In this document: positions 1 to 17,037 of the stretch, piece after piece
Layout of the letters: each line of letters starts with the position of its first letter
How positions within the stretch are numbered: the stretch's first letter is position 1
Source: Acanthochlamys bracteata
Taxonomy: Eukaryota > Streptophyta > Magnoliopsida > Pandanales > Velloziaceae
Assembly (NCBI GenBank): GCA_019914995.1
Contig: CM034126.1
Coordinates: 11,599,001-11,663,000, forward strand
DNA length: 64,000 nt
Reading direction: 5' to 3'
Made by a program: the position numbers and the translations under genes
Notes under the pieces: generated by a model
Databases searched by the model: none
Seen by the model: only the letters and a program-made list of their open reading frames with translations
What the model was told of the DNA's origin: nothing

Positions 1-89
1 CTTTTAAAGTAAGAACTGGTTTTTGTATTGTCATTCTTAAATTTGTTGCTATTCTTATGACTGTATAACGTTTGGTTGCATGGTTGCAG

Positions 90-1238
90 GATGTTGGATT
101 GTGGCTAGAAGAAATAAATCTTGGTAGTTATTGCCAGGTTTTTGAAGATAATGGTGTCAATGGCGAATATTTAGAGAGCTTATCTATGTTCACCACAGAA
201 CAAATTCTACGATTCATTCGAAGATGCCACATGAAGTGGGGAGACTTCATCACTCTATGCAAGGAGCTAAGGCGAATTAAAAGTAAGAGAGAAATTCTTT
301 TATCCCAAATCATACTTTTGGTTTTTGTTATATGTACAATTCTATAGTCAAGCCAATATTAGCAACCACATCGTAAATGGAAAGTGCTTTTAATATTATT
401 ATATGTTCAAATTGATAGTCAAATCAGTAGCTTTAGGAACTACATTTTAAGAGAAAGTGCAAGATACGACCTTGCATATGAGCTCAACTATTGAAATTAA
501 TCTTAGGCAGAACACATTACATCGTGTTTGTATCATTTTGTATCATTATTGAAAATCTTAGTCATGTACATGTTCTTTAATAGAAATAATTTTTTTAATT
601 AGTTTTTTCTCCTCTTTACGGTAGTAAGTGGTGGAATATTAAAGGTCAGATGTTCATACGATAAATATCACGAAAATAAAAATGTTAAGATGGATGTGTG
701 GATATGCTAGAATAGAAAAATACGTACTGAGAATATACGCCAAGTAGCTGTTACGCCGATCGAGGATAAGGGAAGATAAGTTTAAGTGGTTCGAATATAT
801 CTTGTGCAGACCTAAAGATGCTGCAATGCATAAGAGTGATGCAATTTTATTTGAATACTTGGAAAAAAAGGATAGACTAAAATTTACTTGGCCTAGGATG
901 GTGACGAAGTATTTAAAAAATTGGATCTGATTTATAATTGAACGGAATAGAAAAAGCGGATTCATATAGCTACCCCACTCAAGTGGGATAAATGCTTAAT
1001 TTGTTGTTGTTGTTGTTGTTGTTAGTTTTTTCCTCCTTTTTGTATGACTGAACTATATCTTTTGCACTTGGTATTTAAGCTTATCATCTTTTGCTTTGTA
1101 TATATAGTTGCATGCCTAAGAGGGGAACAAGAGGTTCGAAAACCATGGTGGACGCCATCATGCCTTTCTACAATGTTTGTGAAGATGGCTAGGCGTAATA
1201 GACAATGCCGAGTTGTCTCATTGAAGTTGGAGCCCTGA
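90..1238 (+). CDS. SAM (sterile alpha motif) domain protein, 3' end (partial)
   Basis: The last two exons of a gene that enters from the left edge. Exons are 90-282 (after a TTGCAG acceptor) and 1108-1238, joined through a GTAAGA donor; the 107 codons stay in frame to TGA at 1236-1238. Residues 1-64 of the fragment form a SAM domain (VGLWLEEINLGSY, then FTTEQILRF and WGDFITLCKELRRI), a small helical protein- or RNA-interaction module. The last exon encodes a short basic tail with the block EVRKPWWTPSCLS and ends in SLKLEP. In my recollection this tail is typical of a small conserved family of plant SAM-domain proteins of unknown function. The N-terminal part lies outside the window. The intron holds a LINE tail. 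The domain call is firm; the biological role is unknown. Confidence 0.8.
619..1021 (+). mobile_element. 5'-truncated LINE (RTE-like) remnant with (TTG)n tail
   Basis: From 682 the plus strand reads MLRWMCGYARIEKY, then an in-frame TAG, then REDKFKWFEYILCRPKDAAM. This matches the C-terminal end of plant non-LTR retrotransposon ORFs (pattern LRWMCG...RLRWFGHV.RRP.DA). It ends in a (TTG)n run at about 1003-1021, a tail type associated with RTE-clade LINEs. The flanks share a T- and C-rich duplication: TTAGTTTTTTCTCCT at about 599-613 and TTAGTTTTTTCCTCC at about 1022-1036, consistent with a target-site duplication. The copy is short, carries a stop and is dead. It lies in an intron in the same orientation as the host gene. 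Confidence 0.75.
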
Positions 1239-2023
1239 AACACAGTTATCTTTAGTACTTATAATACATCCACCTGAGCATGGCCTTCCAGGTGTTTCTG
1301 TGGCCTATGAAGATGGCACTGTTGTAGCTGTTTTGAAGAGGAAGCTGATGATATCTATTATCCTCTACTACAGTGTGTTACGTTGCTTTCGATCTGAGTG
1401 TATCTAGCTCTTTCTTTCTTTTTCTGTAATTTAGTCAGAGCAAATGTATAAGCTACATACTTTTGCCAAAATATATCTTTGAGAGGAAATTACTTATTTT
1501 CTGTTGGAGCTTGATTGTTAACTTGTTTAGCGACCATATGTATCCATGCCCTTTGGTAATTCACAGCTTAAAGTAGCATGACATGTTGACATTTCGTTGA
1601 ATCAAGTGTAGCTTGACCTAAAATATATTACTCATGCAAGTGACCATACAATTGCAATTTGCAAGTTACAAGAACAAGCATTAAATCAACAATGATTATT
1701 AGCTGTACATTCTGAAATCAACAGTTATAAGCAAAGGTTTCTCAAATCTTGCAGTCTCTATCATGACTGATTTTAAGATCCAAAAGCAAGCAGAATATGA
1801 AAGTTTGCAAGAAGCAATTTTCAATCACAAGAAAGTCAACAAAAGATAACATCAACTACCAAACTTACCTTTGCTACAGAAATTAAGTTACAAATAATCA
1901 ACAGCAAATGTACAAAGCCATGATTTTACCTGAATTGATGGTAAGAAGAAACTTGCTGTACCAGTTCTGGATGTTAATCACAGGAACGTTTCAATCTCAG
2001 ACAAACAACTCACCTGTTTCCAT
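1239..2023. other. 3' UTR of the SAM gene and convergent spacer
   Basis: The first part is the probable 3' UTR of the SAM-domain gene. The right part probably holds spliced 3' UTR of the minus-strand LIP2 gene: on the minus strand there is a CAG|GTAAAAT donor near 1930 and an AAG|GTAAG donor near 1867. I see no coding region. Confidence 0.4.
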
Positions 2024-2038
2024 TTGATATCACTGAAA

Positions 2039-2707
2039 CTAAGCGACTTTGCAAGGCAAACAGATGAGCTGCTCATGAACCACTTCATCATCTGGGAGAT
2101 CCATCTTAGTTTCTCTTCTCAAAGATGTCACGCCTTTACCCTCAATTCCGCATGGCACAATATGATTAAAAAACTCCAAATCTGGATCAATATTAAAGGC
2201 CAAACCATGAGAAGTGATACCAGATGATATTCTAACGCCTATGGCTCCAATCTTTCTGTCTTCAACCCACACTCCTGTTTCTCCTGGTTTCCCAGCAGAA
2301 GCTTTGATATCATAGAGAGATGCTAATTCAATCATCACAGTCTCAAGGCTTTCCACATACTTCCTTGCCCCATATCCAATATCACGAAGACTAATAATGG
2401 GGTATATAACAGCTTGTCTTGGACCATGAAAGGTAATGTCACCACCCCTTTCTGTGTAATGGAGTTCAGCACCCATAGCTTTAAGCTCTTCCTCAGTTAC
2501 GAGCAGGTTGTGATATGTTTTTCGCTTTCCAAGAGTATAAGTAGGTGGGTGTTGTAGAGACAGAATGGTATCTGAGATTTTGGAATCTTTTCTTGCAGAT
2601 GAAAGCCTTTCTTGGAGCTTCAGTGCATCTGAATAGTTGACAAAACCCATTTTCCAGACCTCAATACACCTTTTTACTTGACCTCTTTGCGATCTAAGTG
2701 CATTCAT
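2039..2707 (-). CDS. LIP2: Octanoyltransferase (lipoyl(octanoyl) transferase), LIP2/LipB family
   Basis: The product transfers octanoyl from acyl carrier protein to the lipoyl domains of 2-oxoacid dehydrogenases and glycine cleavage H protein, the first step of lipoate assembly. The 222-aa ORF has the LipB signatures: SLQHPPTYTLGKR, RGGDITFHGPRQAV, the catalytic-lysine region RKIGAIGVRISSG and the catalytic-cysteine segment IVPCGIEGKGVTSL. ATG at 2707 follows a TTAAAGCAG acceptor directly, so a 5' UTR intron (about 2708-3505) precedes it; the donor AAG|GTTTTC at 3506 closes a leader exon reaching about 3590. The N terminus is short, as in the mitochondrial plant LIP2, rather than carrying the long transit peptide of plastid LIP2p. 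The C terminus is odd: from about 2062 the conserved tail continues in another frame (VCLAKSLSFSDIKWKQ) up to a CAG|GTGAGT donor at 2024, which suggests a one-base insertion. Confidence 0.88.
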   Translation of the reverse strand: MNALRSQRGQVKRCIEVWKMGFVNYSDALKLQERLSSARKDSKISDTILSLQHPPTYTLGKRKTYHNLLVTEEELKAMGAELHYTERGGDITFHGPRQAVIYPIISLRDIGYGARKYVESLETVMIELASLYDIKASAGKPGETGVWVEDRKIGAIGVRISSGITSHGLAFNIDPDLEFFNHIVPCGIEGKGVTSLRRETKMDLPDDEVVHEQLICLPCKVA

Positions 2708-3506
2708 CTGCTTTAAGAACGACGTTTACTGGTTAACAAGATGTTTCAGCACTGAAACCAGATAGACTTAAAGCAAAGCAAGATCTAATGACGTAAAGCA
2801 ACCATTTTTCTTAAAAAGAAGTACATAAAAAACAAGATCGAAGTAATGAGCTACATAAAATCTGTCTTTATATCTTGTGAACAGATTCCATAAAGAGGCA
2901 AAAATAAGAAAACACCATCATCTAAGCTGAACCTCTATGGTAAATTTATTTGGTGATTACAATTTTCAACCACCTTAATGGAGTCCAAAGGACTCCAAGT
3001 AAACTATCAATAGGTCAACACAGGTTAACAGGAAACTTGATTTCAAGATATTCCAGCTTCAATCATCATATACCAGTAATACATTTGCGGAAAAAGAAAT
3101 CTGAGCCATGTAACACGGACAAACGACTTCTAGCAATTGAGATATAGACATTATCTACTTAAACAAAATTTGAAGAAAAAACTGAACGCTCTACATGTTT
3201 AAAATCTTTAGCTATAGAAAAATAATATTTAGCTATCTTTTCAATCTTTATCAGGAATATAACTTATGAATGATTACATGCTTATTTTCCTGAATTACCA
3301 CTCTGTTTCAATCTGTGCAAAACCAAGTAGATTTTCGACAAATTTCCAAATATTCTTAGCAGATTTCGTCGGCGTGTTCACAGAAATCCAGGTAATTCCA
3401 CAGCATCCAACAAACAAAGAAAGCTGCAATCTTTCATCTTTTTAATGGAAGACAAATACCCTAGCTTTGGAATAGATAACTACATAAAGTAACAAGAAGG
3501 AAAACC

Positions 3507-3673
3507 TTAAAATTGTTGGCGGCCGTCGATAGATGAAGGATTTCTGGCGAGACAGCACTGTAGAAGGAATAGCTTCGGTGGCACTTCTGCAAATAAAGCC
3601 AACACATACATAGCTCTTTTATAGTAAACTTTAACTAAACTATCGAGTCAATAAGCTATAGCCCTTGAAAAAG

Positions 3674-3711
<38 letters not shown>

Positions 3712-3759
3712 TTTGTGTGAAATTGTTCAGATTTTCGGGGAGTTTGTCGTTTGATATTG
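3507..3759. promoter_or_regulatory. Shared divergent promoter/leader of LIP2 and TAD2, with (CT)n
   Basis: LIP2 (minus) and TAD2 (plus) are transcribed away from each other. The gap between the LIP2 leader exon (about 3506-3590) and the TAD2 ATG at 3760 is under 200 bases. It contains a CT microsatellite at 3676-3708, a common feature of plant core promoters and 5' UTRs. No clear TATA box was found for either gene. Inferred from layout. Confidence 0.5.
3676..3708. repeat. (CT)n microsatellite
   Basis: About 16 uninterrupted CT units immediately upstream of TAD2. It may lie in the TAD2 5' UTR or core promoter. Confidence 0.95.
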
Positions 3760-6700
3760 ATGGAGAGAGAAGAAGAGTTACCTAACAGGAAGGCGTTTAT
3801 GAAGCTTGCCTTAGATCAGGTAATCACAACAGTTATTTTCTTCATTGCTTACAATTGTTCGAAATTTTGTGTGTTTTTTTAACTCTTTCTGAGACAACCA
3901 AATCAAGAATTTTTTTTTTTTTTTGGGGACAATCTGTGGTTTTCTTGGAGTGAACATTACTGAAAAAGATATTGAAGTCTCTTCTATGTTGATTAGGAAG
4001 TAACTCATGTTTATATGTTGATTGCTTGAGCACAATGTCTTTGTTTTTGGAGTTAAGTGAAGCTTGTGCCAGTTTTCAGGATGGAATCCATTTTTGTTTA
4101 GAGAAAGGAGCTAATGTTTCAAATCTCTTTTGGACTGGAATTTTAATGTGCAGTTTCTTGATTGTTGATGTATATTCTGTTATCATCTTTTCTTGCTTTT
4201 TGCTTCTACTTTGAACAGGCAAGACACGCTTTCGACAATCTTGAAGTCCCAATAGGGTAAGCGTGCTATCTTAGCAATGAATATTATATTCTTCACATTT
4301 TTCAGGATCTTTGTCTGGTAAATGAGAAATCACCAATTTATGATATGCTACATACATATAAAATAATATAACTAGTACTACTTTGTTGCTCTTAATTATT
4401 TTGTTTGCACATTCCTACTTCCAATCTTTGACTATATACATTCACAATTTGCATCATATTTGTGAATATTTTAAAGATCCTGCTAATAAATCTAAATTCC
4501 TTATATTGTTACTTATTGTTGTTTCACTAGCTGTGTGATTGTAGAGGAAGGTGTTGTCATTGCAGCTGGAAGCAATCGAACCACAGAAACAAGAAATGTA
4601 CAAGCCACGCCACTTATATAGAATCAGTTATGTGTTAGTTATGAAGTTTTATATATTTCAAACCACCTGGTTCTAGCTACTTATTTTACATTTTATGCAC
4701 TGATCTACGAATTGCAAAGTGATCATGTGCATCTTGTGTTGCTGTTGGTGCCTGGTCATTAAATTAAATTCAGCAATTTATGCATAAAGTAATACTTAAG
4801 CTGCAAGAACTATTCATGTTCTGGGATTGAAGCATTTGTTCTTCAATGTATTAAGAGTATATTCTTCTTTAGTATACGAAGGCTATCAAATCTTAGTGCT
4901 GTGGATCCTCCCCTGTTTTATGCAGAAGCATATTGGATTGCTATTAATAGAAGAAGCCCACTTGTTTAAATTTTAAATGAGTATTCTTTCAGTTGTTTCT
5001 TCATTTATTTGAATTTATGCTAGCTTACTGTGACTTGGTTCTAGTGCTCTATTATTCAAAACATGATGAGATATCCTTTAGTTGAATATATATTCTTTTT
5101 CTTGTATGTGTATAGGCTACAAGGCATGCCGAGATGGAAGCTATTGATACTCTAATGCAACAATGGCAAGACATGGGATTGAACCAGCTTCAAGTAGCAG
5201 ACAAATTTTCAAGATGCGAACTTTATGTAACATGTGAACCATGTATCATGTGTGCAACTGCACTTTCAATTCTAGGTTTGCTCATGCAACTTGATACCAT
5301 TAGAAACCTGGTTTACTCCTGACAATGAACACAACAATCAATTGCCATCCTCTTTTGTGTGGCAGGAGTTAAAGAGGTGTATTTTGGATGTGCAAATGAT
5401 AAGTTTGGAGGATGTGGGTCTATCTTGTCACTACATGACAGTGTTTGTATGACTTCATCCAGGTTTTACTTCTTAGCTTTAGTGGCAATCTTTTATAGTG
5501 CTATCCTTCAAAGGTTGTTGAAGGTCTCATGCCCTAATAACTAAGCATAGGAGCTTTTTAAAATACTTTTGCAAGAGCCTCACTGTAACTAAACACCTTC
5601 GCCTTACTACCTTGTCTGCTACTTTCTGCTAATGACTTTCTTTAAATTCAAGAAGTTAATATGGCTCCTTTCTAGCAATGGCATTGAGCAGGATTGGCAA
5701 AAACTCTGTCCAGCTTTATACATCTAGTGCCTAATTGCTTCTTCTTCACTCTTAGGGTGCGTTTTAGTTTGTAGGAAGTGAGTTCAGTAAGAAGGGAGTT
5801 AGAGTTGCGTTCGGGAAACTGAAACACAGGAAGTGACTCCAAACTCAACATCTAGTGGGAAAAAGTGAGTTCAGGAAAACTGAAACAAGCCCTTAAACTT
5901 CATGTGTCTTAACATCGTTAACCTAAAGAAAAGGTCTAATATATGCTTCATATTTGCATTCTTATAAATTCGTTCATCGAATCTGATTGTATAAGAATGA
6001 GAGTTCTCTCTTATTAAGTTCATGTTGTTTCTCTTAATTAACATATTAGACCGTTCAAAAAGAAGTACGAACTCTTTTTTCTATCGGCTTTTTTTGCTTT
6101 TGAGAATCTACTACATCATATAAATTTCCTTGTGGACAAGCTTGCATACTGTTGGTTATATTAACTTGTTTCATGCTTTATAACGTGCTCTTTTATTGTA
6201 GCAATAGAGAAAAACATCAAAGGAAGGGATTCAAATGTGTAGGAGGACTAATGTCAGCAGAGGCGGTCTCTCTTTTACGTAATTTTTATGAACAAGGGAA
6301 TCCGAATGGTAAAATTTCTTGTTCACGTGTATCATGTTGTTATTAAGCTAATATTCTGGCAAGCCATTTCATGCCGATGTGCCATTCTAGCCAACACTAT
6401 TTTGTCTTAATTAATATCGTGAAGCACCATGTCTTATTGCATTTTATAGTCCGTAGCGTCTGTGGATTGGCTCGGCTAGATTCCTTTGCTTTGTTTTATA
6501 ATTTGCTTGCTGCACTTAAGATTCTTTGATGAACTCAGATTCTATCTTATTTGCAGTAACATCTGCATGTCACACTGTCTAGCAACCTTGTTTTTGGCAT
6601 CCTCTTCAATCACCAGTTCAAAGTTAAAGCAATTGATTCTAAATTCTGTGATGGGCACCGATTTCTCCTTCTGCACCACTCAGAACACCTTCTAACATCT

Positions 6701-6860
6701 CCCATGCAGAAACCTGTTTATCAGGCTCACAAATTACCTTACCTTTGTTTCCACAAATTCAATCCTACAAAGAGTATCAATTACTTTATGCTTACCTCTC
6801 TTCTGGTCTATTTTCTTTTCAGCACCAAAGCCTCATCGTCCGGTTCGATTACCTCAATAA
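3760..6860 (+). CDS. TAD2: tRNA-specific adenosine deaminase catalytic subunit (TAD2/ADAT2)
   Basis: Converts adenosine to inosine at the wobble position (A34) of tRNAs, as the catalytic partner of TAD3. Exons are 3760-3819, 4219-4256, 4531-4597, 5116-5275, 5366-5462, 6202-6308 and 6823-6860; all introns are GT-AG and the 567 nt give 188 aa with TAA at 6858. The cytidine/deoxycytidylate deaminase zinc site is intact: RHAEMEA (zinc His59, catalytic Glu61) and CEPCIMC (zinc Cys98 and Cys101). These are followed by the family block [12 protein letters not shown] and a C-terminal [15 protein letters not shown] tail. Length matches plant TAD2. Intron 5 carries a Tourist-like MITE. The start is the first ATG after the CT-rich leader and gives [20 protein letters not shown]. 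Confidence 0.92.
5755..5892. mobile_element. Tourist/PIF-Harbinger-like MITE
   Basis: A 138-bp element in TAD2 intron 5. The left end reads GGGTGCGTTTTAGTTT and the reverse complement of the right end reads GGGCTTGTTTCAGTTT. It is flanked by TTA at 5752-5754 and 5893-5895, the 3-bp target duplication of the PIF/Harbinger superfamily. No coding capacity. Confidence 0.7.
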
Positions 6861-8323
6861 TCACCTGCAACTTGTTGCATGTTTGGGAATGTCTGCCAAA
6901 GAAACTATGAGGGCTGCCACGTCAACATTCATCCTTTTCACAAGAAGAAAACAATCAAGTTACGCTGTTGTATTGAAATTCTTGTTTGACTACTCGTGGT
7001 TTTTCTTTCATGCTCCCTGATATTCAAGAAGCAATTGTTTTGTAACTTATTACGCAGTTAAATATCTTCTTTAACTTTTATTTTCAAAGGCTTCCTTTCC
7101 TCTGCTGATATATCATATATGTTGCATGAACTAGGGCATATACAATCGCATTTTTGTCCAAGATAATTGGAAATTTCATTATTTACTGATAAGGAAATTG
7201 TGTTACAATTAACACAAAAAAAAGAAAAGAATTGAAGAAGTACAAGCTAGGCTTTTGGGATGCTGCAGCCGAAAAACCGGGTCTTGCTGTTCTTTCTTCA
7301 TCATAACTAGTCTTTGGTCTCCATGGAAGATGCCCCTTGCCTGAACTTGAAGCAGCAAACAGCCGGCGGATAGCATAGTTGCATTCTGCCAAAACATGAA
7401 GCAGCCAAAGGCGTTGGAACTGGAAACCAACTCCAGTTGGCATCTGGTTGCTACCACGATCGAAAGTTTTCCAAAAAAAATAAGGCGTGATTGCCCAACG
7501 AGGATAGCAATGACCTGGCATGCGGATGCAAATTCCGTAACGCATGGATTCATCGTTAGAACTTTCAGAAATCATTCTCATATATTGCAGCACAAGCTAT
7601 AGCAGGTTCGACAAGATACCAAGACAAGAACTCAGATACCGGTTAACCAAATTCAACTGGTCGCAAACGCAAGAGGAAAGATTATGTACAGTAAAAATTC
7701 TACTACAAACAGAAGAAGTTCTACTAAAAACTACTAACCAAGTGAAAATCCACTACGAAAGATTTTAAACAATGCTCAACAGAATTGGAATATTTTAAAT
7801 GAATTTGGACTATGTATGTTAGGTACTGCTTCTGTGCTTTTGATGAATGTTTACAGTGCTGAATATGTTCATTTTACATACTGAAAGCGTTGTGAAACTT
7901 CTGCCGGGGAGAAATTTTTCATGCTTCTTGTTGAATGCATCAGCAATGCTTCTCCATCTCTCAGCAGCGGAGGGAAAATTCCGAAATTGTGCCAACAAAT
8001 ATTATATGACAATAACTATAATTGAACGTTCCATGACAAGTCGGGCAATCATGTCCAACATATGGGACATCTCTGCTGTTAGTTACTACTACAACTATTT
8101 TAGGAAAATGAAATGAACGAATATTAATAAACCCTGGGCAAAGAAAAATATCTTCGATTTAAACAAAATCAGAGTAGGCTCTAACACTTGTTGGCTACAT
8201 ATCTGCTCAAATTTCTGGTGTTTTAGTTTTGTAGAGCCACAGCAATAAATAAAACAGTCACCCGGTGGTAAAGAATTTCTAGTTCCCTAACCTAGAGCAG
8301 CATGTTCTAAATCTAGCTTATGC
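6861..8323. other. TAD2 3' UTR and spacer with unassigned coding-like stretches
   Basis: The left part is TAD2 3' UTR. At 7183-7593 the minus strand carries an unassigned 136-codon open frame, GC-richer than its surroundings and rich in Trp and Arg. At about 7860-7980 the minus strand also reads a coding-like stretch (FPSAAERWRSIADAFNKKHE). Neither is recognised with certainty and no gene model could be built. Confidence 0.35.
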
Positions 8324-16152
<7,829 letters not shown>

Positions 16153-17037
16153 TTCTTGTCTTGTTCTCTTTTCTTCTTTGTCGATGCTGGTGGAGCTGGA
16201 ACTGGATGGAGGTGAGTTTGGGTTTGGACATATATCTTGTGTACATAAATAAAAATGGTTTTACTTGATACAATGCCCCAAGAATTGCTACCGTAAAATG
16301 AACGTATTTGGGATAGCGAAAAAAAATTTACTATTAATTCTTACACATTAATAATTAATATTTAATTTTTCCAAACTTTTATATTTACGAATTACGACTA
16401 CACTTAAATATTTAATATTTACAGAATTATTATTATAATTCTGTGTCCTGTTAAAATAATATTTTAATTATAAAAATTTTATTTTTTTCATTAAATTTCG
16501 TCATGTTTAAATTATTATTTCGAATTTTATTCTTATTTTTACAATAAATTTTATTTTATTAAAATTTAATTCTAAAATTTATTTTATATATTTTAATAAT
16601 TATTTAAAATTTATTTCTTATAAAGTTTATTTTTACAAAATTTAATTTTATAAAACTCAATCGTATGATTAAAACACGTCCTGAGCATCATATTTATTAC
16701 CTACAAATAGTATAATTTAGAATGAATTTAAATTTTATAAAATAAGTTTACGAAAATAATTTCGATAAAAATAAGTTTTTTTTATAAACTAGTTTGAAAA
16801 AAGAGCTTTATCTATTTTGAAGTAAATTAAAATTTAACAAATGAATTTTAATCAAATTTTAGTTATAATAAAAGTTTCCGTAAAACTGAAAACACGCCGA
16901 GAAGATTACATATCATTCCCTCGACGCAGTAGCCGAGCAACTTGTTTATCTGTCACCGCGCATCCCTTCGCCTTCTTCGGCCCAAACCATGATCGTGGCC
17001 GTCTGCAATCCATACTCCAAACCTTCTTCTTCTCCAC
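16153..17037. promoter_or_regulatory. Divergent intergenic region of DAP and the PPR gene
   Basis: 885 bases between two divergent start codons. The middle (about 16320-16840) is extremely AT-rich with TTTATAAAA-like words resembling the AT-rich repeats elsewhere in the window. The flanks are GC-richer leaders. No distinct TATA box could be assigned to either gene. Confidence 0.4.
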
